A program made the translations under genes and the position numbers. A stretch of DNA of 64,000 bases from Ascoidea asiatica (lineage: Eukaryota; Ascomycota; Saccharomycetes; Ascoideales; Ascoideaceae): NCBI GenBank assembly GCA_001600695.1, contig BCKQ01000003.1, forward strand, positions 1,116,001-1,180,000, in the 5' to 3' direction. Positions within the stretch are counted from its first letter, which is position 1. Every line of letters starts with the position of its first letter. Below are positions 52,553 to 62,472 of this stretch, in pieces. Below the pieces are notes generated by a model. That model was not told the origin of the DNA. It did no database searches and worked only from the letters and a program-made list of their open reading frames with translations.

Positions 52553-53308
52553 TACTTAAATATCTCCTTAAATATCTCCTTAAATATCTCCTTAAATATA
52601 TCCTTTACTATATATATAAATTAGTTAATTATAAATATAAATATATAACTTGTGTAATGTAATCTTAGTCTTCTTTCTTCCAAACTAAATAGTTCATAAA
52701 CCTTTTTTTCTTATCTTGCTCATCGCCTAAATATTCACCGCAATTATAGATAATGAAAATTTATAACTTACACTATTATATCATTTTATATTATTACGCA
52801 AATACATTTAATATATATTATATAATATATTATAATATAATAGACTAATAAAGACTAATAAAGACTATAAAGATTATAAATATCATTGAATATCATTGAA
52901 TATATCAAAGATATATAATAAAATAATAAAATACTAACCTATTGATTATTCAATCTTCTTTTGGCTTGTGATTTTGATTTATTCTATTAACTATTAACCA
53001 TTAACTATTCATTTACATTTTAAAATATTTTCATATCATCCATCTCATTACAAATATTTTAAAAGAATAATCTCTATCGATACCCTAATACCTAAAAAAA
53101 TAAAATAAAATAAATATTTAAATATTTCAATCAATAACTAAACAAGTTCAAGAATATAATAGCAAAAAAAAAAAGTATATTATATTATATTATATTATAT
53201 TATAAACATCAATTCGATTAACTAAGTAATTTATTGACTAATTCATTGAATAACTCATTGAACTTCATTAAAGTGAAAAAAAAGTTTTATTTCATTCAAT
53301 TAATTAAA
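52553..53308. other. Intergenic region FOL2-DGA1
   Basis: It begins with four TTAAATATCTCC units directly after the FOL2 stop. The rest is very AT-rich, probably the DGA1 promoter and leader. A TACTAAC word at 52932 looks like a branch site, but no paired splice sites are visible. The DGA1 frame extends to TTG at 53234; its ATG is 53309. Confidence 0.45.
52556..52603. repeat. 12-bp minisatellite TTAAATATCTCC, four copies
   Basis: Three exact units plus TTAAATATATCC, starting 4 bp after the FOL2 stop, thus inside its 3' UTR. Confidence 0.95.
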
Positions 53309-53561
53309 ATGTCATCACCTTCTTCTTCAATTTCTTCTCAATTTATATTATATGATCAAGATTTATCAACAATAAAAAAGTTATCAAATAATAATAATTT
53401 CTTACAAGATTCAATTAAAGATTCAATGACTAATATACAATTCAAAGATTCTGAAGTTTCTACAACTCCAGCTTCTCAAACTGAAGATGAAGATGCTGAT
53501 GATGAATCTACAATAATCTTTAATATGGATAATAATATTGAAAATTATAATGATGAAAATG

Positions 53562-53602
<41 letters not shown>

Positions 53603-53843
53603 TTTGATAATAATAATATCAATAATGAAAACAATAATGAAAACAATAATAATGAGGTTAATAATTTAAAAGTTAATGATTTTGATTTCCATTATACTCC
53701 TTCAACTTCTTCTTCAATTAATAATTTTAATATTTCTGATAGATCAAATTCACTGCCTTCTTTATTTGATCAATCAAAAGTATTTCAATTCAATCAACCA
53801 ATTAATAATCTCAATAATAATAATAATAATAACAATGAAGATG

Positions 53844-53886
<43 letters not shown>

Positions 53887-55030
53887 TGAAAAAAAATTAC
53901 TTGTACCTTTTTTTATTCCTTTTAAAAGACGATTACAAACTTTTATGGTTTTATGGCATACAATCTCAATTCCAATTTTTTTCTCAATTTTTTTATTCAC
54001 TTTATCTTTTTTTCCAATTTTATGGTGGTTTTTATTACCATATTTATTTTATTATTTTTATGATAAAAGTCCAGAAAATGGTAATGTAACAAAAAGATAT
54101 TCAAATTTTATGAGAAATTTATTAATTTGGAAATATTTTTGTAATTATTTTCCAATAACTTTACATAAAACTATTGATTTAAAACCAACATTTGAAGAAA
54201 AAGAAATTGAAATTGAAATTGGAATTGAAAGTGAAGTTGAAGCTGAAATTAAAAAGAATAAAAATATCAAAGAAAATGATAAGAATAATGAAATTAAAAA
54301 AATTAAAAAAATTAAAAAATTTATACCAACTGGTCCAAGATATATTTTTGGTTATCATCCTCATGGTTGTGTTGTAATGGGTGCAATGGGTGGTGTTGCA
54401 ACAGAAGGTGCAAATTGGTCAAAAAAATTTCCTGGTATACCAATTTCAACTTTAACATTATTAACTCAATTTAAATTACCTTATTATAGAGATTATTTAA
54501 TGTCATTAGGTATTTCTTCAGTTAAAAAACAAAATATTATTGATTTATTAAAAAGAAATATGTCTGTTTTAATTGTTATTGGAGGTGCAAGAGAATCTTT
54601 ATTAAGTAAACCAAATTCAAAAAAAATAATTTTAAAAAATAGAAAAGGTTTTGTAAAATTAGCTTTATCAGTTGGTAATGTTAATTTGGTACCAATTTAT
54701 GCATTTGGTGAAAATGAATTATATAAAGTTTTAGAACCACAATCAAATTCATATTTTAGAAAATTTCAAATGTGGTTAAAAAATAAATTTGGTTTTACAA
54801 TTCCTTTTTTTCATGCAAGAGGTATATTTAATTATGAATATGGAGTTTTACCATTTAGACAAAGTATTGATATGGTATTTGGTAAACCAATTGAAGTACC
54901 AAAAATTGATAATCCAACAAATGATGATATTAATTTTTATCATAAATTATATATGAATGAATTAATAACAGTTTTTGAAGAAAATAAAAAAAAATTTGGA
55001 TATTCTGGTCATTTAGATTTTGTTGGATAA
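53309..55030 (+). CDS. DGA1: Diacylglycerol acyltransferase, DGAT2 type
   Basis: Dga1 makes triacylglycerol from diacylglycerol and acyl-CoA at the ER and lipid droplets. The 573-residue protein has the DGAT2 catalytic motif YHPHG (His350-Pro-His-Gly353) in IFGYHPHGCVVMGAMGG. It also has VIGGARESLLSKP, KGFVKLALSVGNVNLVPIYAFGENELY, RGIF with YGVLPFRQSIDMVFGKPIEVP, and the C-terminal YSGHLDFVG. Two adjacent hydrophobic stretches (LWHTISIPIFFSIFLFTLSFFPILWWFLLPYLFYYF) form the membrane hairpin. The N-terminal 200 residues are acidic and packed with Asn runs (encoded by AAT repeats), so the protein is much longer than yeast Dga1 (418). The ATG at 53309 gives MSSPSSSIS; upstream in-frame codons begin only with TTG. 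Confidence 0.95.
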
Positions 55031-55276
55031 ATGATTTTAAATTTCAGTTTTATTTATTTAATTTACTTGTACAATATTCAAATTCATTTATATCCAGCAT
55101 CAAGTATCATATTATATTTAATGTACAGTATATATTATCATACCATATAACATTTTTTCTCTTTACTTTTTTTTCTTTTTTATATCATTTATATATTATT
55201 ACTTTTATATAGGGTAGATATTCTATATTTCTAGTCTATGCATGATCATTTATTCATTCATTCATTCATTTAATAT
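55031..55276. terminator. Convergent 3' region DGA1 / Ish1-motif gene
   Basis: A 246-bp AT-rich gap between stops, with TATATTATTACTTTTATATAG-like elements and an ATTC repeat at 55250-55270. Confidence 0.35.
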
Positions 55277-56119
55277 TTAATTGGTTAAATAACCTTTAAT
55301 ATTTGAAACATTTTTAATTAAAAAATCAGATATAAGTTTACCATTTAAATTAAACTTATCAAAATAATGTAAATTTTGAAAATTATGTAAGTTATGTAAA
55401 TTATTTAAATTATTTAAATTAATATAATTTATGAATTGAGTTATATTATTTAAATTTATATTAAAATCATTTAAATTTAAAAAATGATTTATTAATGGTA
55501 ATATTATTATCAATTGTAAAAATTTAACAATTAAATAATTTTTTTTTAACCATTTTTTCAAATCATTTTCTGACCAATTATCAATATTTGAAATTTCACT
55601 ATTTTGATCAACTGATCTATTATCAAAGTCTACATCTGATTTTAATCTTTTTTGATTCTTTTGAATCTTTTTATTTCCTTGATTTCCTTGATTTCCTTGA
55701 TTTCCTTGATTTCCTTGATTTCTTTCAATTGACGATATCAATGTCTCTTTTGAACTCCCCATTATGTTCTGATCATTATTACTGAATGTAGAATTGTTTA
55801 ACGTTCTGACTGAATTATTAAGAGAATTTATGGAAGAACTTGATGATAAATTTTGATTAAAATTCTTTTGATTTGAATATAATTTGAGATTTTGTTTAGG
55901 TATTGAATTCTGATTTATAAATTTGTTTGTGTCTTTAGTATCTTTGAACATCACATTTTTGAAGATTTGAAATAAATTCAATCTGAATTTATAAATGTAA
56001 TTAAAATTTGATAATTTGAATTTACAAAGTAAAAAAGATACTAAAATTGAAGATATTAGTATCAATTTTTTTAAATTTTTTATCTTTTTGATTTTATTGA
56101 AGATTGTAATATTACTCAT
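55277..56119 (-). CDS. Hypothetical membrane protein with one Ish1/Msc1-like motif
   Basis: A 280-residue protein I cannot assign firmly. Hydrophobic segments lie near the N terminus (about 20-33: LILISSILVSFLLC) and at about 205-220 (FLQLIIILPLINHFL). Between them is a polar region with a (GNQ)5 repeat encoded by a 9-bp repeat at 55678-55722. Just before the second segment, NWSENDLKKWLKKN fits the WSxxDLxxWL motif of the Ish1/Msc1 stress-responsive nuclear-envelope family, but only one copy is present where family members have several. The C terminus is rich in Asn-Leu-His. Its ATG at 56119 is preceded by TTG codons in frame. It is divergent to RFC3 with 684 bp between. Confidence 0.5.
   Translation of the reverse strand: MSNITIFNKIKKIKNLKKLILISSILVSFLLCKFKLSNFNYIYKFRLNLFQIFKNVMFKDTKDTNKFINQNSIPKQNLKLYSNQKNFNQNLSSSSSINSLNNSVRTLNNSTFSNNDQNIMGSSKETLISSIERNQGNQGNQGNQGNQGNKKIQKNQKRLKSDVDFDNRSVDQNSEISNIDNWSENDLKKWLKKNYLIVKFLQLIIILPLINHFLNLNDFNINLNNITQFINYINLNNLNNLHNLHNFQNLHYFDKFNLNGKLISDFLIKNVSNIKGYLTN
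55678..55722. repeat. 9-bp coding repeat CTTGATTTC, five copies
   Basis: In-frame repeat coding for Gly-Asn-Gln units on the minus strand. Confidence 0.9.
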
Positions 56120-56803
56120 TCCTAACAACCGGTTTTTTTCACAATAATTCAACAATTTAATACAACTCTTGCTGAAATATATTATATTAATGAAAGTCTT
56201 TTATAATTGATGAATGAATAAAAACAAATAAATAGAAACTGAAGAAATGAATAAAAATCAGTCCAATGCTCAATTCGTAAATAATCTTTCGAGTAACTTC
56301 TGCCGCTACCAGAAAACGATACCAATAAGGTTTTAGTCCAATCGGCATGCAGCAAAGCACAGACCGTGGCTTTTTAAATTCCATGGTGCGGATATTTAAA
56401 AAATATCCGCTACTGTGCCACATAAATCCGAAAATAGAATTATAAAAATTACCATCCTCAACGTGGATGAAGACCCATGATTTTGGACTCTGTGACTTGA
56501 GGTAAAAGGAAGCATAAAATACCTTCTATTGCAGGCAAACGCGTAAAGATTTTTTATTGAAATTTATTAAAATGTATGAAATTTGTTTGGATTCTGAAAA
56601 AAGAAGCTTTGTTTTTAACGTGAATTAAACTGAATTTAAGATTGATCTGGAAGATTTGAGAAGTTTGATGAATTTGAAGAAGCTTAAGAAATCTAAGAAG
56701 TCTAAGAAGTTAAACATATTGGAAAAGTAAATTAATTGTATATATCTTTCATCAGATATACTTAAATATAATAAAATCATTATTGCTAGAGATTTCTTTA
56801 AAT
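56120..56803. promoter_or_regulatory. Divergent promoter region upstream of RFC3
   Basis: Contains a GC-richer part (56260-56480) with a 78-codon frame of no recognisable nature, a palindromic ATATCCGC/GCGGATAT pair (GCGGATAT 56389-56396, ATATCCGC 56403-56410) and the ACGCGT box at 56539. A GAAGTCTAAGAAGTCTAAG repeat (about 56685-56710) follows. Confidence 0.5.
56539..56544. promoter_or_regulatory. MluI cell-cycle box (ACGCGT) upstream of RFC3
   Basis: ACGCGT is the binding core of MBF (Mbp1/Swi6), which activates DNA-replication genes at G1/S in yeasts. It lies 260 bp before the RFC3 ATG. The only other ACGCGT I noticed is inside a coding region (20219-20224). This context is what the known biology predicts for a replication factor gene. 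Confidence 0.6.
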
Positions 56804-57874
56804 ATGTCAAGTAATACCCAGAATAACACTTCCAGTAATACAAATAATAAATCAACAGCAGAAAATTTACCATGGGTAGAGAAATATAGACCTTCATCTT
56901 TAGATGATGTTTATGGACAAAAATCAATAATTGCAACTTTAGAAAAATTCATTGAATCTGGTAAATTACCACATCTTTTATTTTATGGACCTCCAGGTAC
57001 TGGAAAAACTTCAACAGTTTTAGCATTAGCTAAAAAAATATATGGAGAAAATTTATATAAAAAAATGATTTTAGAATTAAATGCTTCTGATGAAAGAGGT
57101 ATTGATGTTGTTAGAGATAAAATTAAAAATTTTGCTTCAACTATGCAAATTTTTTCAAAAGGTTTTAAATTAATTATTCTTGATGAAGCAGATTCAATGA
57201 CAAATGTTGCACAAAATGCATTAAGAAGAATTATTGAAAAATATACAAAAAATACAAGATTTATAATTTTAGCTAATTATGCTCATAAATTAAATCCTGC
57301 TTTACTTTCAAGATGTACAAGATTTAGATTTCAACCTTTAAATAAAATTGCAATTAAAGAAAGAATAAATTATGTTAAAAATTTAGAAAATTTAAAAATT
57401 TCAAAAGATGCAGAAACTGCTTTATTAAAATTAAGTAATGGTGATATGAGAAAAGCATTAAATGTTTTACAAAGTTGTAAAGCTGCTTTAGATTATACAT
57501 CAAATGATTTATCACAAATTCCATCACAAGAAATAACTCCAGAAATGGTTTATGAATGTATTGGAGCTCCAGATCCAAGTGATATTGATTTAATTTTGAA
57601 TTCAATATTATCAAATGATTTCACAACATCATATTTAACATTAATTAAAATTTCAAATCAAAAAGGTTTAGCTTTAATTGATTTATTAGAAGGTTTTGTA
57701 TCGATATTTAATAATTATAAATTAAATAAAAAATCAAGAATAAATCTATTAATAGGTTTAAGTGAAATTGAATATAATATAAGTAAAGGTGGTAATCAAA
57801 AAATACAATCAAGTGCAACAATTGCTGTTATTAAAAATACTATGGAATTACAAGGAGGTAAAATAATAAAATAA
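56804..57874 (+). CDS. RFC3: Replication factor C subunit 3
   Basis: Rfc3 is one of the small ATPase subunits of the RFC clamp loader that places PCNA on DNA. The 356-residue protein matches yeast Rfc3 (340) throughout. It has LPWVEKYRP, the Walker A motif GPPGTGKT (62-69), ELNASDERGIDVVR, FSKGFKLIILDEADSMT with Walker B DEAD at 127-130, QNALRRIIEKYTKNTRF, and the SRC motif (169-171). Then comes NGDMRKALNVLQSCKA, and the C-terminal collar includes KGLALIDLLEG and SKGGNQKIQSSA. It differs from the Rfc2 and Rfc4 patterns in FASTMQIFSKGFK and the collar. The start is ATG 56804, followed by a short Asn/Thr-rich leader. An MCB box lies upstream. Confidence 0.96.
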   Translation: MSSNTQNNTSSNTNNKSTAENLPWVEKYRPSSLDDVYGQKSIIATLEKFIESGKLPHLLFYGPPGTGKTSTVLALAKKIYGENLYKKMILELNASDERGIDVVRDKIKNFASTMQIFSKGFKLIILDEADSMTNVAQNALRRIIEKYTKNTRFIILANYAHKLNPALLSRCTRFRFQPLNKIAIKERINYVKNLENLKISKDAETALLKLSNGDMRKALNVLQSCKAALDYTSNDLSQIPSQEITPEMVYECIGAPDPSDIDLILNSILSNDFTTSYLTLIKISNQKGLALIDLLEGFVSIFNNYKLNKKSRINLLIGLSEIEYNISKGGNQKIQSSATIAVIKNTMELQGGKIIK

Positions 57875-58033
57875 TAAAATAAAGAAATAAAGAAATGATG
57901 AAAAAATGAAATAAAGAATTTTAAAAAAAAATTTTACAAATTTTATATAATTACATAAATAATACATTCTGAAATAAAAAATCATGATAAAAAATCATAA
58001 TAAAATAAAATAAAATAAAATAAAATAAAATTT
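57875..58033. terminator. Convergent 3' region RFC3 / CSM1
   Basis: A 159-bp gap, mostly A/AAAT repeats with an AAAAT array at about 58000-58030. Confidence 0.4.
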
Positions 58034-58550
58034 TCACTCTTTATTTAATGCTTTTTTTAATTTTAAATAAAATTGTGGTAAAGTTTTATGAGGAAATTTT
58101 AAATTATCAAAAAAATAATCAGGTAATTTCTCTTTTAATAAACTTATTATTTCTTCATCTTCAATTGTATCAATTGATGGTTTATAAGTGATTTGAATAA
58201 TTTCATTATCTTCATTTTCATCATTATCATCTTCAATTCCTTTATTTTCTTTATTTTCTTTATTTTCTTTATTTTCTTTATCTTCTTCATTTTTTATTTT
58301 CTTATTTATTTTCTCATTTTCATTTTCATTTTCATTTTCATTATTACTATCATCTTCTTTATCTCTTGGAATTAATAATTGATATGGAAAACTTAATAAT
58401 TCATGATCATCAGATTGTCTACAATTAAATACAAGATAATTTTCATTAGCAATAGTTATATTTTCTATTCTTATATTACACATTGCTTCTAAAATTTCTA
58501 AAATCATTTCACTTTTATCTAATTGTAATTTCATTTCTTCTATTGATTCA

Positions 58551-58581
<31 letters not shown>

Positions 58582-59201
58582 CATTATCATCACCATTTTC
58601 TTTATTTGATTGAATATTAATATTGATTTTATTTTTTAAATTATTATTTTCATTAATTAAAATTTGATTTTCAAATTTTAAATTTTCAATAATTTTTTTA
58701 TAATTAGAATTTTCATTTTGTAAAGAATTTTTTAAAATTTTTTTTTCATTATTTAAATTATTTAATTTTAAAACTAAAGAATTTATAATATCATCAGTTA
58801 AATTTAATTTAAATTTTATTTTTTTTTTATAATTATCAAAATTTTCTTCAATTTTTTTTAAATTTAAATTATTTAATAAATCTTTAATATTATTTAAATT
58901 AGTTTTATCTAATTTATTTAATTTAGGTAATTCATTTTTAGTATTAATTTGATTTGATTTTTGAATATTAATATTTAATGAAGATAATATAGATTCAGGT
59001 AATTTATTTTGTAAACCAGTTATTTTTAAAATTTCATTTGTATTTAAAACATGAGTTTTATTACTATTATTATTATTATTATTATTATTTTGATTATCTA
59101 TATCATTCGTATTATTTATTTCTTCAATTCCATCAGAACTTTCATTATTATTGTTATTGTTGTTTTCTATTAGTATATCTTTTTTTTTTTGAGAATTTCG
59201 T

Positions 59202-59233
<32 letters not shown>

Positions 59234-59437
59234 GATATTAATAATTCTAGAAGAAGCTCTAGTAATTCTTTTATTTGAAATATTTGAAATATTTGAAATA
59301 TTTGAATTATTTAAAGATATTATATCATTAGATATATTTGTATTAATATCATTTGATTTTTTTAATTTTTTTGAGATTGAATTATTTGAAGTTATTGAAT
59401 TTGATTTTCTTTTTGAAACTTTCCTTTTTGGTGGCAT
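58034..59437 (-). CDS. CSM1: Csm1/Pcs1-type monopolin subunit
   Basis: A 467-residue protein with the Csm1/Pcs1 C-terminal globular domain. In yeast Csm1 is the V-shaped monopolin subunit that cross-links kinetochores in meiosis I and tethers rDNA. The N terminus is basic (MPPKRKVSKRKSNS) and Asn-rich. A coiled coil runs at about 205-270 (INSLVLKLNNLNNEKKILKNSL, then NQILINENNNLKNK). The globular domain starts about 306 with SEMILEILEAMCNIRIENITIANENYLVFNCRQ. FPYQLLIPRD follows and then, after a Glu/Asn/Lys-repeat insertion (about 370-415), ITYKPSIDTIEDEEIISLLKEKLPDYFFDNLKFP and QFYLKLKKALNKE. Yeast Csm1 is 190 residues, so the N-terminal arm is longer, as in Pcs1. The start is the ATG at 59437. 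Confidence 0.85.
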
Positions 59438-59795
59438 TATATAAGTTTTCAATTATCTTTTTTTTTGCACTCTATTGTATAAGATTATTGTATAAGATTA
59501 TTGTTATTTTATTTGTAATTTATTTGTAATTTATTTCTGATTTCTATTTACAAATTAATATATTTATTGTTCTTTTGTTTACAAATTGATTGTTTATTGT
59601 TTATTGTTACAGTTTTAAATTTAACGCTAAGATTTTAAAAATTTTAAAACGCATTGGATCCATAATGGTGGTAAATGCGGGTGTTGCAGTACAGTACTGC
59701 TAGATCCATTAGACCCGTTGTAATGGTTTACATTATTTTAATTAATATTTATTTACTTTTATTATTTAGCTATTTAATATACTGTATGTAATAAA
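59438..59795. promoter_or_regulatory. CSM1 promoter region with small palindrome
   Basis: A 358-bp region between two minus-strand genes. It contains TATAAGATTATTG and TTATTTGTAA direct repeats. A GC-richer patch (59650-59725) has palindrome GCAGTAC-A-GTACTGC (59686-59700), flanked by GATCCATAATGG and GATCCATTAG words. Confidence 0.5.
59686..59700. repeat. Palindrome GCAGTAC-A-GTACTGC
   Basis: Perfect 7-bp arms around one base, about 250 bp upstream of CSM1. Confidence 0.8.
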
Positions 59796-60492
59796 TTAAA
59801 GAGAAGCACCTGGAGCATCTGGATTAGCTTTTAAAGATAATAAAATTTCTTTAAATTTAGTTTTATCTCTTGTATCAGAAATATTATTAGTTTTAGTTGT
59901 AGTTGTAGTGATAGAATTTGAATTTTTTTTTAAATCAATAATTTTAATAATTTTATCCCAAATTGTAAAATTTTGTAAATTAATATTTTGTTGAAATAAA
60001 TTATCATTATTTTCAATAAATTTTATTGAATCATCTTTTGTTTTAGAAATATTAATTTCTTTTTTATTATTATAATTTTCATAAAATTCATCAATTAAAG
60101 AATGAGCTTTTTTTAAAATTTCAATTTTTTTCATTTTTGATAATTGATCTTTTTTATTTAATTCATTTTCTTTTTTTAATTTCCATTCAATTATTGATTT
60201 TGATTCTTCTTTAAAAATTGGTTCTGAAGAATTACTATAATCATAATTCTGACTATTTATATTATTATTATTATTATTCTCGAATTCATTATCATTATCA
60301 CTTGTATATTCTAAAGTTGTTGAATTTGGTGGATATTGATTTGGAGAATTTAATTTTGGAAAATTATTTTCAAATTCTTGAAATTCATCAGATTGATTAT
60401 CATCATTAATATTAGAATTTACAAATTCATCATCTGGAGTTGAAAATTCATCACCAAGTAATTGTTTTTCTCTTTCAAGAAAATTTCCACCG

Positions 60493-60525
<33 letters not shown>

Positions 60526-60578
60526 ATAGGTATAATATCAGAATCAAAATCTTTTAAAGGAGGAAACTTCTCAGCCAT
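59796..60578 (-). CDS. CLC1: Clathrin light chain
   Basis: A 260-residue clathrin light chain, the regulatory subunit of clathrin triskelia in endocytosis and Golgi sorting. The N terminus (MAEKFPPLKDFD) and an acidic, disordered region with DEFQEFENNFP are typical. A run of 11 Thr (about 19-29) is encoded by an ACT-type microsatellite (60494-60525). The heavy-chain-binding helix is SIIEWKLKKENELNKKDQLSKMKKIEILKKAHSLIDEFYENYNNKK. It is followed by FTIWDKIIKIIDLK and the C-terminal FKEILLSLKANPDAPGAS, the most conserved part of fungal light chains. Yeast Clc1 has 233 residues. The ATG matches the family N terminus. Confidence 0.92.
60494..60525. repeat. Trinucleotide microsatellite coding for poly-Thr
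   Basis: About ten GTA units on the plus strand read as ACT (Thr) codons in CLC1. Confidence 0.9.
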
Positions 60579-60859
60579 TTTGAATTAAATAATTATATTG
60601 TATTATTGATTATTTAATATATATCTGAGATTTCATATAAGAAACACAAAAGCTATTCTTATTGAATTTCGATATCAAAACAATCAAAACAATCAATGAA
60701 TAATTAAATTGCCTGGAAATTAGATGCAATCTGAGATCTGAGAATAGGAGACACTCTAACGCCAACACACGGTCATGTGACAGTCTTGTGTCTCACAGTA
60801 CACGTGTCACCACCACCACCACCACTCCTCACTCACTACCACTACTACCACTCCTCACT

Positions 60860-60898
60860 CTTCTTCTTCTTCTTCTTCTTCTTCTTCTTCTTCTTCTT
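60860..60898. repeat. TTC trinucleotide microsatellite
   Basis: Thirteen tandem CTT/TTC units; a polypyrimidine run upstream of ALG13. Confidence 0.95.
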
Positions 60899-60965
60899 GT
60901 TGCTATTGCCGTTGTTCTTCTTCTGCTGCGGTGGAACTGGTCACGTTACTGCCTCGTATCTACTC

Positions 60966-61008
60966 ACTATCTGCTTACTATCTGCTCACTATCTGCTTAC
61001 TATCTGCT
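60966..61008. repeat. 11-bp minisatellite ACTATCTGCT(T/C), four copies
   Basis: Units at 60966, 60977, 60988 and 60999; the last base alternates T and C. Confidence 0.9.
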
Positions 61009-61150
61009 ATCGATCGAATAAGAGTAGTAAATATACACTATTATATTATAACTATTATATTATATTATATCTGATACTTTATATTATATATTCTATATTC
61101 TTCTCAATTAATTCACTTATTTCAATAGATTTAATATCAAAATTATAAAA

Positions 61151-62338
61151 ATGTCTACTATTTTCATCACAACTGGAATCACAAGTACTTTTAAAGAACT
61201 TATTGAAGTTATTTTAAATCCAATTTTTTTAAAATTCTTAGTTTTAAAAAATTTTAATAAAATTATTTTACAATATGGTAATGAAATTAAATTTAAAAAT
61301 AATATTTCAATAAATTTATCAAAGATTTTTTTCTTAAATATTTTAAATAATTTTTATAATAATGTATCTAAATCTTACATAAATGATATAAATAACATAG
61401 ATAATATAACTAACATAACTAACATAGATAATAAAGATAATATAGAAAAAAGTATCGGCGCTAATCAGAATCTTATCAATAATAGTAATAATAATAGTAA
61501 TAATAATAGTAATAATAATAGTAATATATATGAAGATATAGAGATTCTTATAAATAATACCAAAAATTATAATAATAATAATACATTACCATTTAATGAA
61601 TATATTAATCAAATTTTTGAAAATTATTCAAATTTAAATGATAAAAAAGATTCATATAATATAAATTTAAAAATTTTTAAAAAATTTAAATTATCATTAA
61701 ATTGTTATTCAATATCTTTTAATAATTATATTAATGATATAAAATTATCAAATTTAATAATTTCTCATGCTGGTACTGGTTCAATTTTAGATATTTTAAA
61801 ATTATTATTAAATAATCAAAAATTAATTTTAATTATTGATTCAACATTAATGAATAATCATCAATTTGAAATTTCAAATGAATTTAAAAATTTAAATTAT
61901 CTTGATTTTATTCAATTTAATTATTCTCATTATCATAATAACATCGAAGATAATAATATTGAATATAATAAATATTTAAATAATAGTTTATTCAATTTTA
62001 ATCATTATTTTATTAATACTTTAAGATATATATATAAACATTTATATTCTTATTGTAATACTTCAAATAATTCAATATATTCAATCAATAATAATCATTC
62101 TAATACTGAAAATGACAATAACAACAACAACAACAACAACAACAACAAATATATAATTGAATCGGATTTAGATAATAATATTAAATTAAATTTTAAAATT
62201 TCAAATAATCAAAATTTAATTAAAATTATTGAAAAATTAAATTATTTATTATTAAATAATATTCAATTTAAAAAATTAAAATCTGAAAATAATTCATTTA
62301 TTTTAAATCAAATTATTGATGATTTAATTTATGATTAA
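61151..62338 (+). CDS. ALG13: UDP-GlcNAc transferase subunit Alg13, Asn-expanded
   Basis: Alg13 is the cytosolic catalytic subunit that, with membrane-bound Alg14, adds the second GlcNAc to dolichol-PP-GlcNAc in N-glycosylation. The start MSTIFITTGITSTFKELIEVIL and IILQYGNE fit the glycosyltransferase-28 N-terminal part. The nucleotide-sugar binding motif is LIISHAGTGSILDILK with Ser205-His-Ala-Gly-Thr209. DSTLMNNHQFEISNEF follows, as in the yeast protein. It has 395 residues against 202 in S. cerevisiae. The surplus is Asn-rich sequence between about 75 and 150 and at 245-360, including (NNSNNNSNNNS) and an AAC-coded Asn run. The Alg14-contact C terminus is not clearly identifiable. Its stop is only 9 bp from the opposing gene's stop. 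Confidence 0.88.
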   Translation: MSTIFITTGITSTFKELIEVILNPIFLKFLVLKNFNKIILQYGNEIKFKNNISINLSKIFFLNILNNFYNNVSKSYINDINNIDNITNITNIDNKDNIEKSIGANQNLINNSNNNSNNNSNNNSNIYEDIEILINNTKNYNNNNTLPFNEYINQIFENYSNLNDKKDSYNINLKIFKKFKLSLNCYSISFNNYINDIKLSNLIISHAGTGSILDILKLLLNNQKLILIIDSTLMNNHQFEISNEFKNLNYLDFIQFNYSHYHNNIEDNNIEYNKYLNNSLFNFNHYFINTLRYIYKHLYSYCNTSNNSIYSINNNHSNTENDNNNNNNNNNNKYIIESDLDNNIKLNFKISNNQNLIKIIEKLNYLLLNNIQFKKLKSENNSFILNQIIDDLIYD

Positions 62339-62347
62339 TATATATAA

Positions 62348-62437
62348 CTATAAATTTAATTCTCCAATTCCTTTAAAAATATCATCTGTAGTTATTTCAT
62401 TTAATTCTCCAATTAAAATAATTTTACTAAATTTATC

Positions 62438-62472
<35 letters not shown>

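Larger units (their letters stand above)
60579..61150. promoter_or_regulatory. Divergent promoter region CLC1 / ALG13 with simple repeats
   Basis: This 572-bp region has an ACC/CAC run (60808-60845), a TTC run (60860-60898) and an 11-bp minisatellite (60966-61008), in a pyrimidine-rich plus strand. Short overlapping frames are translations of these repeats. Confidence 0.5.

Noticed and set aside
52932-52938. TACTAAC word, possible intron branch site
   Set aside because: No GTATGT-type donor upstream and no close AG acceptor downstream; FOL2 and DGA1 frames are complete without it.
55678-55722. Regular 9-bp repeats considered as a CRISPR-like array
   Set aside because: There are no spacers; it is an in-frame (GNQ)5 coding repeat, and the genome is eukaryotic.
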